From contig OX637392.1 of NCBI GenBank assembly GCA_951799425.1, positions 32,200,093 to 32,264,092 on the forward strand: DNA of 64,000 nucleotides, read 5' to 3'. Under the pieces are notes generated by a model. The model had not been told where the DNA came from. It made no database searches and was given only the letters and a program-made list of their open reading frames with translations. Numbering within the stretch: position 1 is the stretch's first letter; each line of letters opens with the position of its first letter. Below are positions 22,529-33,900 of the stretch, piece after piece. This stretch comes from Ilex aquifolium. Taxonomy: Eukaryota > Streptophyta > Magnoliopsida > Aquifoliales > Aquifoliaceae. A program made the position numbers and the translations under genes.

Positions 22529-23366
22529 GTGTGGTTTTTGCGAAACGGGGGAGATGCCGTTGTTGACTTGGTGCGGGAGTTTTACTCCAACGCCGAGATC
22601 ATCAACGGCGCAATCCGAACATACGTAAGGGGAGCCCACATTGATGTGAGTAAAGAGTATATTAAGGAAATAAGGCAAGAAGTGCCTCGGGTACAAAACC
22701 CGACATACCCTCCAAGGAAGAATGAACCATTGAATAGGGTTGGGAGAGAATTGACAGGGATGACTGATTTTTCATGGGATAGGCGGAGGTTTTTAAAACA
22801 GGGGAGCTCACCGATAAATACAAGATGCTAAATTTAATTGCGGTGTCTAATCTCGCTCCCATAGGACGAAGGAGTGAGATTTTACCCGACATGGCCCGTC
22901 TACTTTATGCAATTGGAAAAGGACATAGCATCGACCTCCCCTCTCTCATCCTGAATGAAATGAAGAAGGGATGTGATGTAAAGAGGAGTGCACTCCCTTT
23001 TGCTACTTTGGTGACTGAAATGTGCACAGAAAATGGGATCAAGGTGAGGCCCGAAATGGAAATCCAAAAGCCAATGGGGCCACTGAACAGGCATCCTTCA
23101 GGAGAAGCCAAGGTCATAGTGGCGGCCCAGCGGTCAGACAGGAGATACCCCCTACCCACGGAGTGGATGAGGTACAAGAGGAGCTTGATGAGATTGAGGA
23201 GAGAGAGATGGAGGAAGAGAGAGACCAGCCACAGGAGGCAGGGCCTAGCACCAGCTCCCGACGTTCTTTACGAGACATCATGCTTAGCATTGAAGCTAAG
23301 CAAGATGAGATTCTTAGGCTTCTAAGGGGAGGACCTGGTGGAGATGGTGCACAAGGAGGAGAGTGA
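22529..23366 (+). pseudogene. Athila-type 3' ORF, C-terminal part, element A
   Basis: This resumes the ORF cut by D. DLVREFYSNAEIINGAIRTY and VRGAHIDVS are hallmarks of the plant 'putative transposon protein' domain. The next part, NLAPIGRRSEILPDMARLLY, is followed by a charged, Glu-rich tail near RDIMLSIEAKQDEILRLLRG. Homologous to 28075-28915 of B. The ORF is broken here, with about one further break besides the D insertion. Confidence 0.78.
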
Positions 23367-25199
23367 GAGAGAGGGATCCCTGTTCTTGTTCTTGTTTTTA
23401 TGTTTGTTTAAAGTGCTTCTTTTTATGAATTTCTTCTTTGATAGTTGTAAGTTTTTTTTGTCATTGTGGATGAATTGAATCATTAAAGTTGATGTTAAGC
23501 AATGATATCTTGAGATATGAATGGTTCAACTCCTCACTTTTATTTGTTTTAAATGCATTTGTAGATTTAGCATAAAATTAAAATATGATGGAACAAATGT
23601 GGATGTTAAGAATGCATGCTAGATTAAATATGCACATGATCGGTTTGACACCTCAATTTATCAACCGAGACGTAAAACCACATTTCTTGAAAAAATTGGT
23701 ATTCTCTCTATACTTAAATTGTCATATGTGCATCAATATTTGTTATTTTAAAGGTACAGGAAGATCTTACTCGAAAATGGAATTGGTATATAACCAATAC
23801 CCCCTGGAAAACCTGACATACACAGTGGAGATAACAAAGAACACCAGGGTGAGTTTCGAACCTAACGATGCTTTCGAGAGACAATCGATGTTTACTCAAG
23901 TAAATTCTTTTCACTCTCAATTTTTGAATGATCTCATTAACCTTTGCTTTGATTGACGCACTTAAAAGTGATCTATTGACATATCCCACAAGGAACCATC
24001 GCATACGACACATACATGTGCACATGCTTGAGAAATGATCTTAGGCCATCTTTGATATAATATTGAGCCTTAGACCTTTCTTTGAAAAAATTTATCCCTT
24101 GTTAGCCATGTTTGAGCCATCAATGTATGAATTTTTCTTTGATAAACCTATATGATTACCAATCCACAGGAAAACATACTTGACATACCTTGGCTATCTA
24201 ATTTTCTTACATCCTCTTTATAATATGATACAGAAAAAGAAAAAGAAAAAGAAGCATTCGAGATTATCATCCAAGAAGAGTTGATTAGAACAATTGAAAC
24301 AAAACAGAGGCAGAAAGGCAAGACAATGCCAAGAAAGAAGAAAAATGAGAAAAAAATGAAAGAAAGACATAATCTCGGGGCAAAAATATTAAAAACCTAG
24401 AAAGAGGTGTGCTACACTACATAAATAGAGGATAGCTCTTGAATACTTTTGACGTCATTTCGTTAGCCACTGACCTCTGGCCTCATTACAACCTATGAAA
24501 AGCCCTAATTGATCTCAAGTCTGTTGCATGCATATGTCATCAATCAAAACTGAGTATAGTAAATGGTATTACTGTCTATTGCGTCAATATCCTTTCATGA
24601 GATTATGCCAAACATGATTTATTGCTTCCTTAAACTAGCGCTCCCTTTCTAATTGTACATGTGATCTTTCGATTGGCCATCTTCTGATCACATGATCTGT
24701 GAGAAACAAGTCACTATAATCAGAGTGAACTTTTGCTGAGGGTATACTACATGAGGTTTGTGAAATCGAAACTATCCATGGAAGGTGGTAAAAGGGAGTA
24801 TTTGTTATATAAAATTTTTTGTTGCTTGAATGATCATTCCTACTGCATTGAGAATTTCAAATACCAATGTAACAAATGATAATTTTTGCATAGAATGAAT
24901 ACCTGTGAAATAAGGACGTGTGAGATATAAGTCAAAATTGAGAATCTGGTGTCCCAACGACCATGATGCTAATTTACTTTAATCAGCACTCTCCTATGCA
25001 CATCTGTTCGACTGAAGTTTGAGGGTAGCTTCCTTGGAAACCCTCACGAGACAACACTCGTCCGCTAGGGTAAACCTAGTGGTTCAACGGCTTGTTGCAT
25101 AAGCTAAATGCAACCGGATGACCTACGAAAATGGCATTAGGAGTAGATTTTTCTCTTTTTTATATTACTAGAGACTAGCAATATTTAGGTTGAGGAGTG
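23367..25199 (+). mobile_element. 3' untranslated region of element A
   Basis: This is 1.8 kb between the 3' ORF and the 3' LTR. No convincing gene is present. It is conserved with B (27134-28075 and 946-1870, complement). It ends in the polypurine tract TTTAGGTTGAGGAGTG (25184-25199) directly before the LTR. Confidence 0.85.
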
Positions 25200-27128
25200 T
25201 GATTAGCACTTAAAATTAGCATATTACTATGTCATTTTAAGACTAATTGTACTTTGATGGAGTTTAAGTGATGTCATTTCAGGCCCTAAACTGAACAAGG
25301 ACCCAAGAACAACAAGTACCACACTTGGATGCAACACCAGCACATTAGAGCCCAAAATTGGAGAAGCTTGGAGCACAGCCAGAATGTTTGTACGCCAACT
25401 CACGTTCGAACGTCCACATTACACTGTAGCAGACTCAACTGCTAAGAGAAGGCGTGTTACAGTTAGGAAAGAAGACTGAATCTCTGAAGCACTTGAGTGT
25501 CACGTTCGAACGCCAACTCACGTTCGAACGTGCACTTGAGTTGATTGAAGACCAGACTACTGCATAGAGTTGGAACTGAACTTCACAGAAGACCAACAGA
25601 CCATTTGAGTGAAAGGGTCAGAACACATCTGGCGTTCGAACGCCCTTAGTGCAAAAACAGAAGAAACGTTCGAACGGCAGTCAACGTTCGAACGCCCTTA
25701 GTGCAAAAACAGAAACAACGTTCGAACGCCAACTCACGTTCGAACGTCAGACTGGCAGCAGAGTGGTTGGCTTTTCACTTGGACTTGGGCGGCAAACACT
25801 ATTCCTTCACCTCCTCTTGTCTCCTCCTCTTGCCTATAAATACTCCCCTTGTTGGAGAGTTAAGGGGGCCAAGTAGGAAAGTTGATGGAGGCTTAGACTC
25901 CCACTCACATTGTAGATTTAGCTTATTTTTCTTGTATGAAGTCTTTATCTTAGAGATTAGTTTGGTTTTAGTCCAACATCTCTTGCTTGTTATAAAAGTA
26001 GTGTTATGCTTATGCTTTCATTTTACATGCATAGAAGAGAGATAGTTCATCTTTTGGTTGAGGAAGCAACCCTCCAATTCTTGGTTGAGGAAGCCACCCT
26101 CCAAATGTGACTAGTTTTCTTCTACTTTTATTGTTCATGCATTTCACTTCCATTGCTTGAGCTTCTTTCTTTCTTAGAAGAGTGAAACTCTTCTACTTTT
26201 CTAGAGCTTTACCAAAGCCGTGAAGGGTGGAACGTGATTCACCCATTCTTTGTTAAAGATTGGCTCCGTGTTTGTTGTTACTTTATCTTTTAAGTTCTCT
26301 ACTTGGAGGGATGAGCATCACTCACTTTTCTAGCTTTACCCAAGCCATGAAGAGTGAGTAGTTTCTCATTCACTCTTTAGTAAGAGGAGAAGGGCATGTA
26401 TAAGTTATCCGGGAATCATATTTGTGCATTGTTTTTATGTTTAACGTTTATTTCTTCTTGTTATTGGATGATTCATTGCATCTAGCAAAGCTAAGGTACT
26501 TTGTATAACTGTGGGTTCTTTCTATGACACGAATGACTCTTGCATAGAAAGACTCATCAGTTCAAGGCAAGTACCCCGGCTAGATCCTCGTGACTACCCT
26601 TCAATCCTCCCCCTTATTGTACTTCATTTAAAGAATGGAATATTAATATCATGATTGGATGTCTTGTAGAAACACTTGCTTGTTTGTAGACGGGTTAAGT
26701 CTCGGCACAGGCAATTCTTGTAAACTTCTAGAAAGACATCGGAATCATGTTCTTAATTCTCACAATCCATCTTTATCTTCCGATTAACTTGTTGTTGACA
26801 CGGGAGTTAATTGAGTTATCAAGCACAACTATGACAAACCGGATAACTAACTACATGTCCAGATCCTTGCACTAAAGAGTGACTCTTTTTAATTAGCACT
26901 TATCTCCTATTTTGTTAAGAAAATCCTCTTGCAAAGAATCTTATATTCTGTCCAGGAAAACTCATATCTCACAGCAAATCTCAAGGGTTACAATCAATAG
27001 GTCTCTACCACTGCTTACCTCAGAAATATCAACAAAAGTTCCCTGTGGATTCGACTCCGGACTCAAACCGGATTATTACTACAGCTTGACCGCCTGCACT
27101 TGGGTGTACACATTTCGGATCAAGAACA
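25200..27128 (+). repeat. 3' LTR of element A
   Basis: Starts TGATTAGCAC, ends AAGAACA and is followed by gtagc (27129-27133). It has the same palindrome array and TATA box as 1876-3810. Confidence 0.95.
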
Positions 27129-28230
27129 GTAGCCTTCCTAGCTTTTTTTCCCTTTTCCTTGCATTTCTGTATCATCTTGATTTATAAGAGGGTGCAAGAA
27201 AATTAGATAGCAAATGTATGTCAAGTATATTCTCTTGTGGCTTGGTAATCATACGGGTTTATCGAAGAAGAGATCATACATTGATGGCTCAAGCATGGCT
27301 AACTAGGGATATAATTTTGTAAAAGAAATGGCTAAGGCTCAAAATTAATTCCAAGATGGCCTAAGATTATTTCTCGAGCATGTGCATATGTATGTGTCGT
27401 ATGCGAAGGTTCCCTGTGGGATATGTCAATAGATCACTTTTAATTGCGTCAATCAAAGCAAGGTTAATGAGATTATTCAAAAATTGAGAGTGAAAGACCT
27501 TACTTGAGTAAACGTTAATTGTCTCTCAACAGTAAAGCAAGGCTCAAAACTTACCATGGTATTCCTTGTCATCTCCACTGGTTATGTCAGGTTTCTCGTG
27601 GAATGTTGGTTATATATCAGTTCCGTTTTCAAGCTTGGTCATCTTGTACCTTAGGATTATCAAATACCAATATACATTTGTCAATTTAAGCATAGAGAGA
27701 ATACCAGTTTTTCAAGAAATGTGGTTTTAAATCTCGGTTGATAAGTTGAGGTGTCAAACCGATCATGTGTTTAGTCACTTTAACAAACATTCTTAGCATC
27801 CACATTCGTTCCATCATATATATCAATATTAAGCTAAATCTACCTATGCATTTTAAAACAGATAAAAGTGATAAATTGAATCATTCATTTCATAGAATAT
27901 GATTTATTCACACCAAAGATCAACGATCCAATTCATCCACAAAAGAAGTAATAAAACACAGAAAAGCTTGTAACTCATAAAAGAAGGAACCATCATTCAC
28001 AACAAACTAAAACACCAAACATGAAGAAACAAACACACAAAACAAAGAACATAAATCAATCTCCTCCACCAAGTCCTCTAGGTCCACCCTGTCCACCCCT
28101 TAGAAGGCCAAGGATCTCCTCCTGCTGTCAGAGAATCTTGTCTTGGTTGGCTTCGATGCCAAGCATCATGTCTCTTAATGATCTCTGACTGCTGGTGTTG
28201 GGGCCTGCCTCCTGTGGCTGCTCTCTCTCT
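27129..28230 (-). mobile_element. Element B 3' untranslated region and 3' ORF tail, right of A
   Basis: After the gtagc duplication the sequence resumes the untranslated tail of B. It aligns in reverse complement with about 23400-24230 of A. Positions 28075-28230 carry the end of the 3' ORF. Nothing else is seen. Confidence 0.82.
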
Positions 28231-28234
28231 TCCT

Positions 28235-29173
28235 TCATCTCTCTCTCCTCCTCCAAATCGAGCTCCTCTTGCACCTCGTCCACTCCATGGGTAGGGGCAT
28301 CTCCTGTCTAGCTGCTGGGCCACCACTATGACCTTGGCTCCTCCAGAAGGAAGCCTTGTTCAGTGGCCCCATTGGCTTTTGGATCTCCATTTCTGGCCTC
28401 ACCCTAACCCCATGATCTTTGCATATTTCAATCACTAGGGTGCCGAAGGGAAGTGAATTTCGCTTCATGTCACACCCTTTCTTCATCTCTGTCAAAACTA
28501 GGGAGGGGAGGTCGATGTTTTGCCCTTTTCCAATTGCATACAATAGTCGAGCCATGTCGGGGAGGATTTCATTTTTTCTTCCTATTGGAGCAAAGTTGGT
28601 AACTGCAATCAAGTTCAACATCTTATATTTATCAGTCAACTCTCATTGTTTAAAGAATTTCTTCCCAGTCCAAGAAAAATTAGGCACTCCCGTCAGCTCC
28701 TTCCCCACCACATTCATCGCCACATTCTTTCTCGGGGGGTAGGCGGGACTTGGTACCCGAGGCACATCTTGCCTTATCCCCCAAATGTTATCTTCATCCA
28801 CATCTATGTGGATGCCCCTCACATAGCTTTTCAACGCCCCATTGACGATCTCGGCGTTGGAGTAAAACTCCCGCACTAAGTCTACTACGGCCTCTCCGCC
28901 GTTTTGCAAATACAAGACCTAACCCCTCCTCTCCATCTCCGCCATTATACCCAACTCAGTAAAATCAGTCAAAACCACATCCCTCTCACAAACCATAGCA
29001 TGTTTTTGGTAGAAATTGTCGTACCTGTCAGTTTTTAGAGCCGTAGAAAATCTGGTCTTGTCGTATCTCAGCGTAAGGGGAGGCCTCCTTTCTTTTACTT
29101 TAACCACTTCCTCAACGAAGTTGGGCTCTTGGGTTGGTGGAATGCGCCTGGCAGGTAGTTTGACCCTTGGCAT
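28235..29173 (-). pseudogene. Athila-type 3' ORF of element B
   Basis: It starts MPRVKLPARRIPPTQEPNFV at 29173. FSTALKTDRYDNFYQKHAMV, then DLVREFYSNAEIVNGALKSY and NFAPIGRKNEILPDMARLLY, show the same protein as in A (11333 onward and 22529 onward), here without D. It fits the 'putative plant transposon protein' domain. No membrane segment is evident. It is broken, with about two or three breaks. It lies downstream (on the minus strand) of its own palindrome array and TATA box. Confidence 0.8.
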
Positions 29174-29377
29174 GGTGTTTTTCGGTTTTGAGTTTGTGAG
29201 GATGTTGAAAGTTTTGATTTCTTGGTGAAAATGGAAATTTTTGATGTGGGAATGGTCTTGGGAGGGTTGATTTTAGGTAGAAATGGGGAATGAGGGGTGC
29301 TTTGTGGTCTGGGTAGTGAAAAGACTGTCTACGGTTTGGAGGTTTTGGGGGTTTTGAAATGGGGAAGACGATCCATG

Positions 29378-29680
29378 TATTTATAGTCTGAGAAGTGACG
29401 TTCGAACGTTACTGACGTTCGAACGTGTATAGAAGGATTTTTAAAAGACCGTTTGAACGTGGCCTGCTCCCAGTACTTTTGAGTTCTGTCAGAGACCAAA
29501 GTACTACAAGGTCTTCTCGTTCGAACGTTCTATTGGCGTTCGAACGTTAACTCTCGTTCAAACGTTCTACTGGCGTCCGAACGAGCTGCGCTCCCAGTAC
29601 TTTTAAGTTTCATTAGGAGCTTCATCAAAGGTTGAGTACTGTAAGCAGCTGACGTTCGAACGTCACTTGGCGTTCGAACG
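29378..29680 (-). promoter_or_regulatory. Internal palindrome array and TATA box of element B
   Basis: CGTTCGAACG copies start at 29399/29416, 29518/29537 and 29653/29671, with degenerate ones near 29450, 29553 and 29570. The TATA sequence ctataaata is at 29378-29386 on the minus strand. Reading on the minus strand the order is array, TATA, leader, 3' ORF ATG (29173), exactly as in A. Confidence 0.75.
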
Positions 29681-29942
29681 TTGAATCAAAAATTAAAAAT
29701 TTCTGCACTACACTATACACAATCAGAGAGGGCTAAACACATAATTTAAAATAAAAAACTTATGGCATCTCAGGATAAGTCCCTACCCACGCTTCAGATT
29801 GGTATTCTGGGACATTCCTTACTCGGCCCATATTTTCATTTCAGTCAAAAGAGTTTGTACAAGAAGATTTTTACATTTTTTATAAAAATTCGGACATTTG
29901 GCTTTCATCCCAACAAAAGTACAATTTCCTACAGAAAATAAT

Positions 29943-30353
29943 CTAATAAGAGTCTCCCTCTGTGTCTGTGTAGTTTGGACAACGAGTGACTCTCCCACTT
30001 TCCTCTCTCACAAACCGGTTAAGCAAAGTACCGGAATAGCATGGCGTATCAGGGTAATCCTTACTCAGCCCATTCACTATCCAGTCTAATCGATCGAGTG
30101 CGCGGCCGGAAATTGGTTCAGAACACTGGTTATATCTTTTCTCGTGAAAGACTCTACCACATTGTTTACAGGCACCCAGCCTTTTAGCACGACGGCATTT
30201 GGCAAAGGTGATTCTGCCACAGAGGGGTTTCGTTTGTTTCTCTTGGATTTCGGCCTTCCTTACCAGTCTTGCTTTTCTCATGATCACAGTATGCACATCA
30301 GATGGAAAAGTGCGTAAAACTCCTAGACTAAACCAAAAAAGTTTAACATCCAT
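29943..30353 (-). CDS. Small Cys/basic ORF of element B (136 aa)
   Basis: One open frame: MDVKLFWFSLGVLRTFPSDV, a basic stretch, then Cys residues in CGRITFAKCRRAKRLGACKQ and CGRVFHEKRYNQC, then a conserved LDRLDWIVNGLSKDYPDTPC. The spacing C-X8-C-X8-C-X2-C-X11-C could bind zinc. RRAKR could act as a nuclear signal or bind RNA. I do not recognise a named family. It lies between pol and the internal promoter-like array and is also found in A (10116-10527). Its open state in an otherwise broken element is notable. Confidence 0.6.
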   Translation of the reverse strand: MDVKLFWFSLGVLRTFPSDVHTVIMRKARLVRKAEIQEKQTKPLCGRITFAKCRRAKRLGACKQCGRVFHEKRYNQCSEPISGRALDRLDWIVNGLSKDYPDTPCYSGTLLNRFVREESGRVTRCPNYTDTEGDSY

Positions 30354-30551
30354 GTTTTCTAAGCTTTAAGACTCACTATCTGGTTCTTTAACGTCTACCA
30401 GTCATAAAGACGATTGAAGCTGACTCACAGACATAATCATCAATTTAAAGGCAAGCTATATAATATGATCAGAACAACAACAGCAAAAACAACAACAAAA
30501 TTTTTTTTAAAAATTTACAGGCACATGGTGGCAAAATATGAACTGTAGTTC

Positions 30552-30593
30552 TCACCCCCCCCCCAACCTAAACATAACATTGTCCCCAATGTT
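30552..30593 (-). promoter_or_regulatory. Internal polypurine tract and hairpin of element B
   Basis: The complement reads AACATTG-GGGA-CAATGTT, then TTTAGGTTGGGGGGGGGGTG. The order and sequence are the same as at 9890-9930 in A. Confidence 0.7.
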
Positions 30594-30946
30594 TCGAATT
30601 TACCAGTTTACGGATCTTGGAGATAAGGTTGAAAGGTAGAGATATGTTCATCTGCCGAAGCCTACAAATAAGAATACACAAATTACTCATCTTTTCGCAG
30701 ATCTGGGTTTCGGGTAGGCTGAAAATCCTTGTGTGTGAGTGTGAACAAAAGAAGAACACCCGTGAGCAAATATAAGATTAAAATGCAAAACATGAAGCAA
30801 AAGATTGTGTTTGTAGAATGTGTGGTCATGGGTTGTGTATCAGATAACAAAGAAAACGAAGAAGAAAAGGAAAAGAAGAAGAAGAAGAAGAAGGGATAGG
30901 GGGGCCAACAGCGGCGGCTGGGAAAAGAGCAAAAAGAGTGGGAGCC

Positions 30947-33900
30947 TTATAAAGGCGCCCCAGTGGGTCGGTTTGGGTTAGATTTTTCCTGACCCGATCC
31001 ACTTGAGTGTCGGTAGGCACAAATCTCGGAGGAGTATTCTGGTTCCATTAAAAGAATGGCTTCCACATTTTTAACAAAATCCTCCAAAAATGGTTTCAAC
31101 CACTGACCATTAACAGTAAAGACATTACCGTTCGACGGGTTTTCCACTTCAACTGCTCCATTTTCAAACACCTTTTTGACAATGTAAGGCCCGGTCCATC
31201 TTGACTTCAACTTACCATGAAAGAGGCGGAGTCTTGAATTAAATAACAGGACTTTTTGAGAAGGCTCAAAAGATTTCCGCACAATATTTTTGTCATGAAA
31301 AATTTTCATCCTGGTTTTAGCAATCTTAGCATTCTCATATGCTTCATTTCTCAATTCTTCCAATTCATTTATCTGAAATTTTCTTGCTAGTCCAGCCTTG
31401 TCCAGGTTAAAATTCATTGCTTTAATAGCCTAGTATGTCATATGTTCCAAATCCACAGGTAGGTGACACGGCTTTCCATAGACTAATCGATAAGGAGACA
31501 TGCCCAAAATTATTTTAAAACCAGTGCAGTATGCCCAGAGTGTATTAGTGAGTCTTAACGACCAATCTTTGCGGTCTGGATTCACCGTTTTTTCTAAAAT
31601 TAATTTGATCTCCCGATTAGCTAATTCAACATGTCCACTGGTCTATGGGTGATAAGGGGTTGCAATTTTGTGAAAGATCAAGTATTTTTTCATCAAATTC
31701 CAGAAGGGAAGATTGCAAAAATGAGCACTCCCATCACTTATGATTGATTTTGAAATTTCAAACCGGGACAAAATATTTTCTTTTAAAAACTTGATCATTG
31801 TTCGGTGATCATTGTTTCGGCATGGAATTGCCTCAACCCATTTGGATACATAGTCTACAATCACTAAAATGTATAGATAGCCAAAGGAAGGGGGAAACGG
31901 TCCCATAAAATCAATGCTCCAACAGTCAAAAATTTCAATTACCAGAATGGGATTTAAGGGCATCATGTTTCTTTTAGAAATGCTTCCCAACCTTTGGCAT
32001 CTATCGCAAGTTAAACAAAAGGCATGGACATCTTTGAAAAGTGTGGGCCAGTAAAATCCACACTGCATGCTTCAGAATGACAAAATGTTATCACCTGGTT
32101 GCTTTCATGAGCGGGGATGCAATTTCTTATGATTTGATCCTTACAGTACTTAAATACGTATGGATCCTCCCAAAAGAAGTTACGAACCTCCTTCAGAAAT
32201 TTTTTTTTGTCCATCATGGTAAAGGACGGGGAAAACATACCAGTAGTAAGGAAGTTAGCAATATCCACGTACCATGGTGTCTTATCAATCATGAACAATT
32301 GTTCATCGGGGAATTTCTCATTGATTGGCAGTCCATCTTCACGAAATTCATATGTTAATCTGGACAGATGATCTGCCACCACATTCTCGACTCATTTCTT
32401 GTCTTTGATGACAAGATCAAACTCTTGGAGCAAGAGTATCCATCTCAAGAGTCTTGGCTTGGCGTCCTTCTTTGTGAGCAAGAATTTTAGGGCTGCATGG
32501 TAAGTGAATACAGTAGCAGAAGAACCAACAAGATAAGAACGGAATTTTTCCAGGGCAAAAACTACAGCAAGCAATTCTTTTTCAGTTGTTGAATAATTCA
32601 TTTGAGCATCATTCAAAGTTTTGCTTGCATAGTAAATCACATAGGATTTCTTACCCTTTCTTTGTCCCAACACAGCACCTACAGCATAATCACTTACATC
32701 ACACATTAATTCAAAGGGTAGAGTCCAGTCAGGGGGTTGCATTATTGGAGTAGAAATTAACATACCTTTAAGTTTTTCAAAAGCATTCTGGCATGCTTCA
32801 TTCCACACAAAAATTACGTCCTGACTCAGAAGATGACACATGGGTTTGGCTATGGTACTGAAATCTTTTATAAATCTTCTGTAAAAACCTACATGTCCTA
32901 GGAATGATCGGACATCCTTTACAGTCTTAGGGGCAGGCAAATTTCCAATCAGATCTATTTTTGTCTTGTCAACTTTCATGCCCTCAGACGACACAATGTG
33001 ACCAAGGACAATGTCTTGTGTTACCATGAAATGGCACTTTTCCCAATTGAGCACTAAATTGGCTTCTCTACACCTTATCAACACCTTTTCTAGGTTTGCC
33101 AGACATGAATCAAATGAGTCACCATAAATAGAGAAGTCATCCATGAATTCTTCCAAAAATTATTCAACCATGTCACTGAACAAGCTTAGCATACATCTTT
33201 GGAATGTTGCAGGAGCGTTACAAAGTCCAAATGACATCCTTTTAAATGCAAATGTGCCAAAGGGGCATGTGAAGGTTGTTTTCTCCTGATCATCTAATGC
33301 TATCTCAATTTGATTGTATCCAGAATACCCATCTAAGAAACAGTAGAATGCTTGGCCTGCAATTCTTTCTAGGACTTGGTCAAGAAATGGAAGAGGAAAA
33401 TGATCTTTTCTAGTGACCAAATTGAGTTTTCGATAGTCAATACACATTCGCCATCCTGTGACAACTCGAGTTGGTACTAGTTCATTTGCATCATTTTTTA
33501 CCATTGTGACCCCAGACTTCTTGGGCATAACTTGGGTTGGACTAACCCACTTGCTATCAGAGATGGAAAAGATTATCCCTGCATCTAAGAGCTTGAGTAC
33601 CTCTGTTCTTACAACTTCCTTCATGTGAGGGTTCAGTCGTCGCTGCATTTGACAAGAGGGTTTTGAACCCTCTTCAAGGTATATAGCATGATTGCAGATT
33701 AACGGGCTTATACCTTTCAGGTCAGCGATGGTCCACCCAATGGTGCTTTTATGGCTTTGAAGAACTTTAATCAGTTTAGACTCTTGCAAGTCTGTGAGCT
33801 TAGATGAAATTACCACTGGGTATGACTTGTCTTCTCCTAAGAATGCATATTTGAGGTCAGATGGGAGAGGTTTCAATTCAGGTTTTGGTGGCTTGATACT

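Larger units (their letters stand above)
1876..27128 (+). mobile_element. Athila-family Ty3/gypsy retrotransposon A (interrupted by D and C)
   Basis: A has LTRs at 1876-3810 and 25200-27128, both TG...CA, flanked by gtagc. The primer site (3817-3834) matches the 3' end of plant tRNA-Asp. Order of parts: gag, protease, reverse transcriptase, RNase H, integrase, a small Cys/basic ORF, a 3' ORF of the Athila type, and a long untranslated tail ending in a polypurine tract. Without the inserts its own length is about 14.3 kb. The pol frame is open over 1,676 codons, which points to a fairly young insertion. The whole is nevertheless broken, with a few interruptions plus the D insertion in the 3' ORF. 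It sits head-on inside the related element B. Confidence 0.95.

Noticed and set aside
11333-23366. A true viral envelope gene
   Set aside because: No signal peptide, membrane segment or fusion-type hydrophobic stretch is visible. The sequence fits the plant Athila 3' ORF domain instead.
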